Shown: positions 38,800-49,669 of the stretch, piece after piece | How the letters are laid out: every line of letters starts with the position of its first letter | How positions within the stretch are numbered: the first letter of the stretch is position 1 | NCBI GenBank assembly: GCA_019056805.1 | Contig: DXJG01000009.1 | Span: 239,473 to 303,472 of the forward strand | Length of the DNA stretch: 64,000 bases | Source: Candidatus Baldrarchaeota archaeon | GTDB taxonomy: Archaea; Asgardarchaeota; Baldrarchaeia; Baldrarchaeales; DXJG01 | Direction: 5' to 3' | The notes under the pieces: model-generated | What the model was told of the DNA's origin: nothing | What the model saw: only the letters and a program-made list of their open reading frames with translations | Database searches by the model: none | Made by a program: the position numbers and the translations under genes

Positions 38800-39612
38800 T
38801 TACAATGCATCTTTAGATTTGAATGTTAATATTTCTAAGTAAAGGTCCCTTAATTTTTTTACAACTTGTTCCGGTTTATGATTATCAGGAAGTTCGTTTA
38901 GTATCTTCCCATCCCACTCTATTACTTTAAGACCACATGCTAGAGCTTCTAGTGCCGTTTTGCTCAAGTTTTTCAATAGATTTCCATTTTTATCTCTTCT
39001 AGTATCAATGTACCATGAGAATTCATTTAGAAATTTAGACATTTGTGAGTAGGGAATAGGATCACTGCTTCTATCGTGAATGGTTAGTTTTAGACCATAT
39101 TTCTCCGCATAGAATTCCGCAAGGTCTCTTGCATTATATTCTATGTATAATGCAGTATTATCGTTATGTAGTCTAAGGGGTTTGAAAAGATCAGTATCAA
39201 TGGGACTAGGGAGGTATATCGCATGCTTTGGTGCTCTCTCTAGAAGGTCTGGAGTTGAAACAAGTAGTAGATCTGCTTTACTCCAACGATTGCTTTTTTC
39301 TTTCCATAAGTTTCTAATATCAGTACCGTGATAATGAAGAACTACAGGTTTTTTCCGATATATTTTTTTAAGTAGAGGAACGATTTCATCGAGAGAATGA
39401 ACATGAATAATGTCATATTTTCTTGAAAGTAAAAGAATTTTGGCTTTAAATACCTTTGCTAACGTATTCCAAGTTTCGCCGTATATAGTAAGACCAAATT
39501 TGTCAAAGTTTTTTCTCGTAACTACCCATGTATCCCATCCAAAAAGCTTCTTCTGCCACTTAGCGAGTGTACTTGCAACACCAGCGGTATTCCATATGTG
39601 AAGGACTCTCAT
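38800..39612 (-). CDS. Glycosyltransferase (GT-B/GT4-like)
   Basis: MRVLHIWNTAGVASTLAKWQKKLFGWDTWVV, YDIIHVHSLDEIVPLLKK, PVVLHYHGTDIR, LSKTALEALACGLKVIEW. Confidence 0.85.
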   Translation of the reverse strand: MRVLHIWNTAGVASTLAKWQKKLFGWDTWVVTRKNFDKFGLTIYGETWNTLAKVFKAKILLLSRKYDIIHVHSLDEIVPLLKKIYRKKPVVLHYHGTDIRNLWKEKSNRWSKADLLLVSTPDLLERAPKHAIYLPSPIDTDLFKPLRLHNDNTALYIEYNARDLAEFYAEKYGLKLTIHDRSSDPIPYSQMSKFLNEFSWYIDTRRDKNGNLLKNLSKTALEALACGLKVIEWDGKILNELPDNHKPEQVVKKLRDLYLEILTFKSKDAL

Positions 39613-39960
39613 AACAATCCCAGGTTTTATTTTAGTGCGAATTTTTAAATTAAATGCCTCAACTTTTGAAGTTTGTTCTGATATTAGTTTGTTTCGCCAA
39701 ACATATTATTAACTTTATCCTCTTGATGCAATCTTTTGTTTTGTAAACATTAATGCTTGATTAGAACTTGTTGCGGCTATTCTCGGAATTCAAATGATAC
39801 AAGTAAGTTGCCAGTTAACAACCGAGGACCAAAATGTAGTTATCAATATGATTTCTCAGTTCTATATATATAAAAACCTTATTTTGTTGATGTGAGACCA
39901 TATAATAACATTAATTTACATCATTATCATTTTACAATTAAGTTTGTTAGGTAAGTATAT

Positions 39961-41052
39961 TTGGAGGATGTATTCTTGAGAGTTCTACATGTTAGTCATG
40001 AGGGATTACCCGATGTACGTGTAGAGAAGGAAGTTATTTCATTAACTAAAGTGGGTGTAAAATGTTATTTTGCAGGTAGCTATGTCCAAACCTCATCATT
40101 TGGTTACAATGTCTTTGAAAAGACATACAACCTACCTTTTAATAGAATGGCAAACATCGGACTTCAGCCATGGTGGTATAAACTAAGAAAAGCATTCAGT
40201 AAAGTGTTAGCAGAGTGTAAGCCAGATTTAATACATGCCCATAATGTAATTGCAGCCCGTCTTTCCATGGAATTTAACATTCCCTTTATTTATGATGATC
40301 ATGAATACTGGTCAAAAAGTAGTTGGAGTAGGATGGGGATAAAACCATCTCATATCTATCGCTCTATTGTATGGAGGAGGTGGGAAAGAGAGGTTTTACG
40401 TGAAGCAACAGCAGTTATAACTGTGAGTGACGAAATTGCTGAGGAACATAGATTATTTAATCGATGTGTTTGGGTTGTGCCTAATGTCCCACTTTGGAAC
40501 GAGGTCAAGGATATTATGAGGTTTGATAACGTTAGGAAGAGGCTTTCATCCGTGTATGTTGGTTCTCTCTCCAGACCTCAACCTCCATTTAGAGATGTGA
40601 AAGGCTTCCTTGAGTTATTCCTGAAAAATAACATCGGAGATTTAACTGTGATTGGAGATAAGAGACTCAGAACACGTCCCCCCATTTACTCACTAGGTTT
40701 TTTACGGCACGATACAATGATGAAAGAGTTAACAAAACATCATGTAGGTATAATTCCATGGAAAAGACACCCATTTCACAAATATTCTAATCCAAATAAG
40801 GCATACGAATATGCCCATGCAGGTCTCGTAGTAATAGTACCAGATGATTTGAAACCAGTTATTAGAGTCCTTCACCCCTTCTGTGAAACCTTTAAGGATT
40901 ATGATGAACTTGTCTCATTACTAAAATATTACATGAGTAATATAGGTGAAGCTATAGAGAAAGGAATAAAGACTATGCATCTTGTTCGTAAAACTTTTAT
41001 ATGGGAGAAGTTCGAAGAACGACTCTTTAAAATATATGATATAGCTTCATAG
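39961..41052 (+). CDS. Glycosyltransferase family 4
   Basis: LRVLHVSHEGLPDVRVEKEVISL, KPDLIHAHNVIAARLSMEFNIPFIYDDHEYW, NPNKAYEYAHAGLVVIVPD. Likely TTG start at 39976 after GGAGGAT. Confidence 0.88.
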   Translation: MEDVFLRVLHVSHEGLPDVRVEKEVISLTKVGVKCYFAGSYVQTSSFGYNVFEKTYNLPFNRMANIGLQPWWYKLRKAFSKVLAECKPDLIHAHNVIAARLSMEFNIPFIYDDHEYWSKSSWSRMGIKPSHIYRSIVWRRWEREVLREATAVITVSDEIAEEHRLFNRCVWVVPNVPLWNEVKDIMRFDNVRKRLSSVYVGSLSRPQPPFRDVKGFLELFLKNNIGDLTVIGDKRLRTRPPIYSLGFLRHDTMMKELTKHHVGIIPWKRHPFHKYSNPNKAYEYAHAGLVVIVPDDLKPVIRVLHPFCETFKDYDELVSLLKYYMSNIGEAIEKGIKTMHLVRKTFIWEKFEERLFKIYDIAS

Positions 41053-41230
41053 GATGTTTGATTAGCGAAATAGCTAATAATAGCATAAAATTAAGTTAAT
41101 AAATAAAAGTTTCATCGTAACGGTGTTAAATACCTTTAACTTTAGTTAAGTTAATATGCGTGAATTCTTTTTGTAAAAATTCTAAGAATTATGTTTGTTG
41201 TATCGAAGATTTTGCCGAGAAAAGTAGAAG

Positions 41231-42064
41231 CTATAGGGCTAAGGTCCGTTCTATCATTTTGTAGAAGTCTGTGATTTTCTTTGGGGTGAAAACTGGTTTT
41301 ATATTTGTGCTGTAGAAGCTACGAGGTACATGCATTCCCCTTTTCATCCCATGATCAGATACTATAAGTATGAATGCTGAGTCATCCAACCTTTTTTTAA
41401 CTTCTCCCGCGAATTTATCCATTTCTTTATATATTTGAACAAGTTTTCGATATCTATTATAGTATAGGTGTCCAGCTACATCAGTTAGATAAACATGTGT
41501 CATCAATAGATCCCAGTTATCATTTAACCTTTTCAATACTATTTCTTTTTGTTTAAGAAAAATTTTTCTCCACTCATTAATTACCTTTTTTGTTAAAATA
41601 GGATTTCCAACGGCGTTAACAATTGAATATTTAAATTTTAGTTCTTCTGACTCTTTCCATTCATTGTACATAATTACGTTTATTGGCAGAGGATTTTTAG
41701 CTAGATCAAAAAAAGTGGGTAATTTTAAATCTTCACGCCTTGGAACTCTACGCTTTATTCCCATTAACTTTAAAAACGGCTCAAAGAGTTTTCCTATTCG
41801 TCTTATTGTGTAATATTTAACATTATGTTCAAAGAGAGTTCTTCTTATACCTTCTATGAATCTGTTACCTGTCGTCGTAAAAAAGTACATTTTGTGTTCC
41901 TCAGGTGGTTTCCCTGTGAGAAACGAGGACCATATCATTGGTGTGGCAACTTTAAAATAAGAAACATCGATGGTACCGTGGTAGTTTTGTAACAAGCTTT
42001 TAAGTTTTTCCTTTTGAACAATTTCTGCTTCCAGCCCATCAAACGCAAGTATAACAACCTTCAT
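41231..42064 (-). CDS. Alkaline-phosphatase-superfamily phosphodiesterase
   Basis: MKVVILAFDGLEAEIV, ATPMIWSSFLTGKPPEEHKMYFF, FILIVSDHGMKRG. Confidence 0.85.
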   Translation of the reverse strand: MKVVILAFDGLEAEIVQKEKLKSLLQNYHGTIDVSYFKVATPMIWSSFLTGKPPEEHKMYFFTTTGNRFIEGIRRTLFEHNVKYYTIRRIGKLFEPFLKLMGIKRRVPRREDLKLPTFFDLAKNPLPINVIMYNEWKESEELKFKYSIVNAVGNPILTKKVINEWRKIFLKQKEIVLKRLNDNWDLLMTHVYLTDVAGHLYYNRYRKLVQIYKEMDKFAGEVKKRLDDSAFILIVSDHGMKRGMHVPRSFYSTNIKPVFTPKKITDFYKMIERTLAL

Positions 42065-42304
42065 CGATTCTCCTCCGTGGTAATCATTACTACATCTCCG
42101 ATTTTTCTAGAGAAAAGGTAGATATTTTATGTTAAAGGTTACTGAAATAGTTATTAAAATTATTTATTTAACCTTAACCTAGAATATTTGAAAGTTAAGA
42201 ATAATTGTTTACCGAAGTAAAAACTTAGGTTGCATTGTTAACTTACTTGTAGGAAATAAAAGTTAAGTATATGTGGAACCAAACTAGAAAAGAATGCAGG
42301 AGGA

Positions 42305-43273
42305 TTGTATTTATTGGCTAATAAGATTGTTATTGTGGCTAGTGGCGGTGGACATACAGGATACGCTGTTGCGTTAGCTCAAAGACTTATGAATCGGGCT
42401 AAAATGATATTTATCGTACCTGAGGGTGACTTATGGACTAAATCTAAGGTTGAAATGTACGGATCCATTGTGTATGTGAGGAAAGCTAGGGGACCTAGGG
42501 ATAATCTCATTAAAGCGGTGCCTGGATTGATTAAAGCTGGAATAGAAAGTTTTCATATGGTGTCTAAAAATTACGATGCACTTGTAAGTAGTGGTAGCAA
42601 TCATAGTGTTCCACCAGCAATAGTTGGTAAATTAAAAGGGTTAAAGCTGATTAATATTGAAAGTAGTGTTAGGTTTACTAGACCGTCAATGAGTGCACGA
42701 TTTTTAGAACCTTTATCTGATCTTACAGCACTTCAATGGCCTGAACAAAAAAGGATACTTCCCAGTGGCAAATTAGTGGGACCTATATACGAGAAACCTC
42801 TTTATAAGCCGCATGATGAAGGTTACATATTAGTTACTGGAGGTACTTATGGACACAAAATTCTCTTTGATATAATCGATAAACTTGATCTAGATAGAAT
42901 TGTTCTTCAAACAGGTAGAATAAATCCTGAGCCTTATAAGAAAAAACATAAAGATTGGATTGTGTTTGATTTTGACCCTGATTTTGGTAAATGGATCGCA
43001 GGAGCATCGGTAGTAGTTTCTCATCTTGGAAAAACGGTTTTAGATGCTGCTCTTACTTATCAAAAACCAGTTATTATAGCTTTGAATCCTGAATGGAGAT
43101 ATACAGCAGGCCGGGAAGATGCGGCGATTCTAGCGAAAAAACTTAATGCGGTACTAGTTGAAGAAATAACTCGAAAAAATATACTTAATGCTTTAAAAGA
43201 AGCAGAAAAACATGTACCTCCAAAATATCCCGATGGGGCACAAAAACTTGCTAATGAAATTCTTAAGATATAA
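42305..43273 (+). CDS. Alg14-Alg13-like fused UDP-GlcNAc transferase
   Basis: N half: KIVIVASGGGHTGYAVALAQRL...YDALVSSGSNHSVPPAIVGKLKGLKLINIES (Alg14-like). C half: YILVTGGTYGHKILFDIIDKLD...VVSHLGKTVLDAALTYQKPVIIALNPEW (Alg13/MurG-like). Confidence 0.78.
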   Translation: MYLLANKIVIVASGGGHTGYAVALAQRLMNRAKMIFIVPEGDLWTKSKVEMYGSIVYVRKARGPRDNLIKAVPGLIKAGIESFHMVSKNYDALVSSGSNHSVPPAIVGKLKGLKLINIESSVRFTRPSMSARFLEPLSDLTALQWPEQKRILPSGKLVGPIYEKPLYKPHDEGYILVTGGTYGHKILFDIIDKLDLDRIVLQTGRINPEPYKKKHKDWIVFDFDPDFGKWIAGASVVVSHLGKTVLDAALTYQKPVIIALNPEWRYTAGREDAAILAKKLNAVLVEEITRKNILNALKEAEKHVPPKYPDGAQKLANEILKI

Positions 43274-43274
43274 A

Positions 43275-44300
43275 TTACCCAAATTTCAAAAGATCTTCCA
43301 AGGCTTTTTCTATAACTGGTTCACAGTATTTTTCCCATGTAAGTTTTGGTGGGTTAGGTAGCTCTATTTCACCTCGTACAACTTTTGCTGTGATTTCGCC
43401 TAATTTATGAGGATCTACTACTAAGTAGTATTTTGATGGAGCTATTCCAGAAGCTATAACTGGTTTTCCAAAGAGAAAATACTCGGCTATTTTTTGTATT
43501 CCTTCATACGTATAGTATCTTCTATATGGGTTAGGTACGGGGTTTCGAGGTACTATTCCTATATCAGAGGCAGCCAAGTAGTTAGGTATTTCTTTGTATT
43601 GAACCCAACCGAACCATTTAACGGTTTTTGGGTATTTTTTAATGATTTTTTCAACTATGGTGTTTTCTGGACCATCGCCGACTATCCATAGTTCAGCATT
43701 TTCTTTATGTAGGGCTTTAGCTACTTGAGGTAGGAGATTTGCCCCTTCAACTATGCTAAGTTTACCTATGAATAATACTATTTTTTTCGATGGCAATATA
43801 TTTTGTTCCTCTCTTATGTTTCTGTTTACGTAATTAAGCAAGTTGGCATCTGGGTAGTTGGGTAATATGTAAACTGGTTTTTTGAATTTTCTTGCATCCT
43901 TAGCAAGTTCTTTGGAGACACATATTATTGATGATGCATATTTCATGACTAATCTTTCAATAATCTCTGTTAACTTATAGTATACTCTATTGTTGGTTTC
44001 CGTATAAACTTCAAGGGCCCAAGGGCTTCTTCTATCATAAATATACTTTTTTCGTAGTAGTATTAGTGGAATGTAAATTATATCTGGTATATTTTCAATC
44101 CAAAAAAGGTCTGCTTTACATATTGCTATAGAAAACATTGATACAAGATATCTAATGACTGCTCTCAGAAGTCTGTTACGTATTTTTACTTGGGGTGCTG
44201 CCCATAGTCTAACATTGTGACCCTTTTTAACTAGGGTCTTGGCTATTTTTACTGCTCTAGGGTGCTTCCAAGCTTCCATAGAAGCTACAACTATCTTCAT
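43275..44300 (-). CDS. Glycosyltransferase family 4
   Basis: KIVLFIGKLSIVEGANLLPQVAKALHKENAELWIVGDGPENTIVEKII, YLAASDIGIVPRNP, LFGKPVIASG. Confidence 0.9.
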   Translation of the reverse strand: MKIVVASMEAWKHPRAVKIAKTLVKKGHNVRLWAAPQVKIRNRLLRAVIRYLVSMFSIAICKADLFWIENIPDIIYIPLILLRKKYIYDRRSPWALEVYTETNNRVYYKLTEIIERLVMKYASSIICVSKELAKDARKFKKPVYILPNYPDANLLNYVNRNIREEQNILPSKKIVLFIGKLSIVEGANLLPQVAKALHKENAELWIVGDGPENTIVEKIIKKYPKTVKWFGWVQYKEIPNYLAASDIGIVPRNPVPNPYRRYYTYEGIQKIAEYFLFGKPVIASGIAPSKYYLVVDPHKLGEITAKVVRGEIELPNPPKLTWEKYCEPVIEKALEDLLKFG

Positions 44301-44302
44301 AA

Positions 44303-44608
44303 CTATTCATCACCAAGATTTGGAAGTTTTTTTAGTTTAAATATCACTGTACCTCCACTTGTGTAGGGTGGCCCAGGGTCTGGACACTGTACGTATCCTT
44401 CGTCATCTTTTGATCCTATGCCTAGTTTTTTAGCGGAATATCCTCTTGCTAATGCTTGTAGAAAAGTCTGTATTGCTATGAACGCGTGCACACATACCTT
44501 GGTTTCTGGTTTTACTACGAGTTTGGGCATTTCAACTAAGAAACTATCACCTACCTCGTACACTGGACATTTTCCTCGCACTTCCACTATCTCTACCCGT
44601 ATTCTCAC
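44303..44608 (-). CDS. TIGR04076-family protein
   Basis: EIVEVRGKCPVYEVGDSFLVEMP...VCVHAFIAIQTFLQALARGYSAKKLGIGSKDDEGYVQCPDPGPPYTSGGTVIFKLKK. Confidence 0.75.
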   Translation of the reverse strand: MRIRVEIVEVRGKCPVYEVGDSFLVEMPKLVVKPETKVCVHAFIAIQTFLQALARGYSAKKLGIGSKDDEGYVQCPDPGPPYTSGGTVIFKLKKLPNLGDE

Positions 44609-44610
44609 TT

Positions 44611-45717
44611 TTACTCAACTCCAATTTGTTCAAGAAACTTCTTAGTTATGTTCGTTATTCTTTGTGATGCTTTTCCATCACCATAGAGAGTTACTGCATT
44701 GACAGGTTCAGGTTTATTGTCTAAAAATTTCCTTATACCATTTAGGATTTTTTCTTTGTTACAGTTCGTGATTATGTTCCAGCCGCATTTGACAGTTTCA
44801 ATCCACTCTGTTGTTCTTCTCATGGTCACTACAGGTGTGCCAAGAACAAATGCTTCTTTTTGGAGACCACCACTATCAGTTAAAACTATAGCTGCATCCT
44901 TTGCCAATTTAAGACTCTCAAAGTAGCTTAAAGGTTTAATAAGATACACATCTTGATGTTCAGTGAGTTTTTCTAGTAAATTGTATTCTGATAATCTTTT
45001 CTTTGTTCTAGGGTGTAAGGGAAGGACAACTTTAAGACCATACTTTTCAGGTATGAGTCTAAGTGCTTCAACTATTTCCTTAAGTTTTTCAGGATAATCT
45101 ACATTTTCAGCTCTATGGGTTGTCGTGTAGATGTAGTTGTTGGATTCAACCTCTACTGGTAACTCTGTTTTATCTATTTTATTCTTATACTGGATTATGT
45201 TGTCAATCATAACGTCTCCCGTTAGATATGCACGATTTTTGTCTATTCCTTCGTGAAGTAAATTTTGGTAGGCGGTTTCTGTGGGGGCGAAGAGTAGACT
45301 GCTCATATGATCCACTAGGACACGATTAATTTCCTCAGCCATGAAAGGTAATCTAGATCTGAGGCCAGCTTCAACGTGAAATACGTGGATGCCTAATTTA
45401 ACAGCTGCTAATGCACCAGCTAACGCGCTATTAGTATCACCAGGTACAATGACAACTTTGGGTTTAATTTCGAAATAAGCTTTTTCAAGTCTCTCAAGCA
45501 TTAAACCAGTTTGTTCACCATGACTACCGCTACCAACGCCAAGATGCATAATAGGTTCTGGTAAATTAAGTTCTTCAAAAAATACACGATCCATTTCATA
45601 ATCGTAGTGCTGACCAGTATGAATTATTTGAAACTTTAAATCTTCATCTTTAAACGTTTTCACAAGTACAGCCAATTTAATGAATTGCGGCCTAGTACCA
45701 ACTACTATAGTGATCAA
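44611..45717 (-). CDS. wecB: UDP-N-acetylglucosamine 2-epimerase (non-hydrolysing)
   Basis: VVGTRPQFIKLAVLVKTF, IIHTGQHYDYEMDRVFFEELNLPEP, VPGDTNSALAGALAAVKLGIHVFHVEAGLRS, LTDSGGLQKEAFVLGTPVVTMRRTTEWIETV. Confidence 0.96.
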   Translation of the reverse strand: MITIVVGTRPQFIKLAVLVKTFKDEDLKFQIIHTGQHYDYEMDRVFFEELNLPEPIMHLGVGSGSHGEQTGLMLERLEKAYFEIKPKVVIVPGDTNSALAGALAAVKLGIHVFHVEAGLRSRLPFMAEEINRVLVDHMSSLLFAPTETAYQNLLHEGIDKNRAYLTGDVMIDNIIQYKNKIDKTELPVEVESNNYIYTTTHRAENVDYPEKLKEIVEALRLIPEKYGLKVVLPLHPRTKKRLSEYNLLEKLTEHQDVYLIKPLSYFESLKLAKDAAIVLTDSGGLQKEAFVLGTPVVTMRRTTEWIETVKCGWNIITNCNKEKILNGIRKFLDNKPEPVNAVTLYGDGKASQRITNITKKFLEQIGVE

Positions 45718-46074
45718 CGTTAACGCCTCGGGTCATAACGGCTTTATATGTAAATTTAAATATTTCCAGACATATTCCTATTTAATCTGTTCAATAAATA
45801 TAAATAATTAAAGCTACACTTGCTAGTTTTTAAGTTCGTTGTTCGATGAATTAAATAATTTTGTCAGTATGCTTATTTTTGGTTCCAAAAAATAACTTTT
45901 ATATGATACTGTTATCAAAGAACAAAGCTAAACAGATACTAGTTCATATAGTTTTATATCTAAAAATACAATAATAAGAGGTTCGATGTCACAGTACAAA
46001 CAAAATAAAATATATATTGTCACTTCTATCTATCGGAAAAGATTTCACTAAAAATATATAGTTGTGGACACGGT

Positions 46075-47685
46075 TTGGTGATAGTCTTGGATGATGAAAT
46101 TTTAAAGAGTGCAAAGATAACAGTGAGAAGTGGAGCGTTTTTGACCGTGGGCCGTATAATTTCTACGTTAATATCTTTTACAACAATGATTTTTGTCATT
46201 AGACTTCTAGGTGAAGAACAATATGGACTTTACGGATTAGTACTTGTTCCAATTTCTATGATTATGCTTTTTCGTGATTGGGGAATCCCCCCAGCATTAA
46301 CAAAATACGTTGCATGGTTTAAGACAAGAAATCGTATTTATGAAATTAAAAAACTTATTATTTTATCTCTTTTTTTCACCACTTCTATCGGTATAATATT
46401 AACTATTATTACATCCACTTTAGCCACGTCAATTGCTGTATTTTATCGAAAACCTGAAGTTGCTCCATTAATTAGAATTGTATCCTTAGTTCTGCTTGCG
46501 GGAGCAATTTACAATGTTGCCTGGAACGTATTTTTAGGATTTGAGGATACAAAATATAACGCAGCTATGCTAGTAATCAATGCTATTATGAAGGGCGGTC
46601 TTGCACTTGTTTTAGTCTTGTTGGGTTATGGTGTTTTAGGAGCAATCATAGGTTATGTAATAGGTTTCTTTGCTTCTGCAATACTTGGAATACTCTTTAT
46701 TCCTGGAGAAATTTCAAAATACAGAGGAAACAAAAGCAACAAAACCCCTACGTTGAATCAAGATTTAGGTTGGTGGGATGTACTAAGGGTTCTTTTGGGT
46801 TTCGGTTTTCCATTGGCAGTTGCGAGTATAATTGCTGGTTTTGGTAAGCAATTTTATAGTTTTATAGCTGGTAGATATTGTAGCAAATGGGATTTTGGTA
46901 ATTACAGTGCTGCAACTACTTTGTTAACTCCGTTACCCATTTTAGCCATGCCCATTTCAACCGTATTGTTTCCGGCGTATTCCAAAATTAATGGCGTAAA
47001 AGAACGTAAACTTCTTGACTCCGCGTTCAGATTAGCTGTAAAATATGTCTCATTGTTAATAGTTCCAGTAGCCGCACTTATTATGGGGCTTTCAGAACCT
47101 TTAAAGGAGGTGCTTTTTGGTAAAAGTTTCCCTGATGCTTCATTTTACTTAGTGCTTTTAGCAGCTGTATATTTATATACCACAATTGGTTATCTTAACC
47201 TTGGTCCGTTATTGTCAGGGCAGGGATATACGAAAACTGTAATGATCGCCAACTTATTAGGACTATTGGTGGGTATTCCGGTAAGTTTTTTGGTTATACC
47301 TTTGTTAGGTATTGTTGGTTTGATTTTAACGAATATTGTGGTGGCAAGCATATTAACAGCGTTTTTCCTTGTTTTTATTAAAAAGAAATTGGGAATTACT
47401 GTTGAGTGGGAATGTTCTATTAAAATTTTGTTAGCTGGTTGTCTTAGTGGTTTTGTTGCATATTTTTTGCGGATGTGGATTAACGGTCATCCCATTGTTG
47501 AGTTGCTGATTGGAGGATTCGTGGGTCTTGGTGTATATATTTTCATTGTTCTGATTACTCGTGCTTTAACTATGGAGGATATTCGTAATCTTAAAGTTAT
47601 TTTTGGTAGTATTCACCCTCTTAAACGTGTTTTGAAACCACATGCAAGGAAAATAGAGGAAATTTTAAAGAAAATACTTGAATAA
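46075..47685 (+). CDS. Oligosaccharide flippase / polysaccharide biosynthesis protein (MATE/Wzx superfamily)
   Basis: About 14 hydrophobic segments; VRSGAFLTVGRIISTLISFTTMIFVIRLLGEEQYGLYGLV, KYVSLLIVPVAALIMGLSEPLKEVLFGKSFPDAS. Confidence 0.92.
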   Translation: MVIVLDDEILKSAKITVRSGAFLTVGRIISTLISFTTMIFVIRLLGEEQYGLYGLVLVPISMIMLFRDWGIPPALTKYVAWFKTRNRIYEIKKLIILSLFFTTSIGIILTIITSTLATSIAVFYRKPEVAPLIRIVSLVLLAGAIYNVAWNVFLGFEDTKYNAAMLVINAIMKGGLALVLVLLGYGVLGAIIGYVIGFFASAILGILFIPGEISKYRGNKSNKTPTLNQDLGWWDVLRVLLGFGFPLAVASIIAGFGKQFYSFIAGRYCSKWDFGNYSAATTLLTPLPILAMPISTVLFPAYSKINGVKERKLLDSAFRLAVKYVSLLIVPVAALIMGLSEPLKEVLFGKSFPDASFYLVLLAAVYLYTTIGYLNLGPLLSGQGYTKTVMIANLLGLLVGIPVSFLVIPLLGIVGLILTNIVVASILTAFFLVFIKKKLGITVEWECSIKILLAGCLSGFVAYFLRMWINGHPIVELLIGGFVGLGVYIFIVLITRALTMEDIRNLKVIFGSIHPLKRVLKPHARKIEEILKKILE

Positions 47686-47809
47686 TAGTTATAAGATATA
47701 AATTTATCAACAATGTGAAAAACCATAAGTTTAATTTAGTTTCAAATTTGCTACTCACCCTAAAAATATTACAATATCAAGAAATTGCTCAATTTCACTT
47801 CAAATATTA

Positions 47810-49147
47810 TTGTGGGGGCTTGTCTTGAATTTAGATAAAATAGCGGTCTATGGTCTTGGTGGTATTGGTTTAGGTATTTGTGCTGCTTGGATCAGAGCTG
47901 GATATAAAATTATCGGCGTCGATATAGATAGCAATAAGATTAGGGATATCAATCAAGGAATTGTTAGACATCCCGATCCTCTAGTTATCGAAACTGTCTC
48001 AAAAGCTGTTAAGGAAAAACATTTTCACGGGACCGTAGATGGCGTTGAAGCTTCCAAGTTAAGTAAAATTAAGATCGTCGCTGTACCTCTATTTATTAAG
48101 GGAAGAGACCCAGATTTTACGGCCATAGATGATGCCGTTAATAAAATTGCTAAAGGACTTAAGAAGGACGATATTGTCATAGTAGAAACTAGTCTTCCAC
48201 CTGGAACCACCATGAAAAGAATAAAACCAATACTTGAATCAATAAGCGGATTAAAAGCTGAAGAAGACTTCTTTCTCGCACACTCCCCTGAAAGAGTTAT
48301 GATTGAACATGTTGTTAAAGATATCGAAGAATCCTATCCGAAAATTATAGGCGGTGTTGGACCAAAGTCCACCGAAATTGTAGCTCAATTATATACAAAA
48401 ATAGCGAAAAAGGGAGTCATCAAGGTAATGAATGCCACAGCCGCAGAGTTTGAAAAACTCATCGAAGGCGTCTACCGTGACGTCAACATAGCACTTGCAA
48501 ACGAGCTAGCTAAGCTTGCCAAGGCACTAGGGATAGACTTTGAAGAAACTAGAATAGCAGCCAATAGTCAACCCTATTCACACGTCCATAAGCCTGGACC
48601 AGGTGTCGGAGGAATATGCATACCAGTATACCCATATCTATTAACGTGGGTTGCGAAAAACTTTGGCATCAAACTTGAATTAACATCATTAGCCAGAAAA
48701 ATTAACGAAGAGAGGCCTAGAGAGGTTGTTAAGCTTGTCGAAGAAGCAATAAACCGATTAAATAACAGTAAACCCGTTATAGTCATTTTAGGTATAGCCT
48801 TTCGTGGTGGCACTAACGATACGAGAAATTCTCCTTCCTTGGAGATAGCAAAAACATTGGCAAAAAAATACAGAGTTAAAGTTTTTGATCCATATATAAA
48901 ACCCTCAATACTTCAAAATTTAGGTTTTGAAACCGCGTCTAGTCTCGAAGAATTGTTAACAGGAGTAGACATTGTTATTATAGCTACAGATCACCCTGAA
49001 TTTAAAAATATAAATCTCCATGAAATTAAAAAATTAAGTGGCAAGGATAAAATGGCAATAGTCGACGCCAGAGATTTAATTGAACTTAAAGATCTTCCAT
49101 CCAACATAATATACACAGGAATCGGAAGACCTTGGATAGAGACATAA
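47810..49147 (+). CDS. UDP-N-acetyl-D-mannosaminuronate dehydrogenase family (WecC-like)
   Basis: VYGLGGIGLGICAAWIRAGYKIIGVDID, SLPPGTTMKRI, HSPERV, AEFEKLIEGVYRDVNIALANELA, GPGVGGICIPVYPY (Cys), FRGGTNDTRNSPSLEIAK. Confidence 0.95.
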   Translation: MWGLVLNLDKIAVYGLGGIGLGICAAWIRAGYKIIGVDIDSNKIRDINQGIVRHPDPLVIETVSKAVKEKHFHGTVDGVEASKLSKIKIVAVPLFIKGRDPDFTAIDDAVNKIAKGLKKDDIVIVETSLPPGTTMKRIKPILESISGLKAEEDFFLAHSPERVMIEHVVKDIEESYPKIIGGVGPKSTEIVAQLYTKIAKKGVIKVMNATAAEFEKLIEGVYRDVNIALANELAKLAKALGIDFEETRIAANSQPYSHVHKPGPGVGGICIPVYPYLLTWVAKNFGIKLELTSLARKINEERPREVVKLVEEAINRLNNSKPVIVILGIAFRGGTNDTRNSPSLEIAKTLAKKYRVKVFDPYIKPSILQNLGFETASSLEELLTGVDIVIIATDHPEFKNINLHEIKKLSGKDKMAIVDARDLIELKDLPSNIIYTGIGRPWIET

Positions 49148-49669
49148 GTTCATCAAAAGAAATAGAATTCCTATATTTTTGCTTAAAATAATAAATTATA
49201 ATAATGCTAATACTAAAATATCCATTTTCTATAATTTATGATGTTCTTCTAACAAAGATAAAAATTCATAAAGATCATTGTAAGTGTCTGATTTAAGTTA
49301 GGCGGTTTTAGGTAAAATATGAAATAAAGACCAGACACAAGAGGAATGTATAGTACAAGGATTTCTAGTATTTTATTTGCAGAAACAGCTAATCTACGAG
49401 GTAAATAAACAATTTGTGATCCAGCTAAGCTTTTGAAAATATTTTAGAAACTTCTTATCGATTTAATCAATAATTAAGTTTTTTATGAGGATAAAGCAGA
49501 AGACTGAGAAAACATGAAGCCTCATGTAATTCGCAGTTACAAAGTAGTTTTAAGCTCGAAGATTTTATAAAGAGATATTTTTAAGCATTTGAGGGATAGC
49601 GTTAGACTTGCTTTAATACGTTATGAGAATCGCTGCTAGAAACTTAGCTAAAGGGGGCTAGATTAATAG

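Noticed and set aside
49571-49621. Mini-ORF LRDSVRLALIRYENRC upstream of the MFS gene
   Set aside because: Only 16 codons, no SD or recognisable homology; cannot distinguish from chance.
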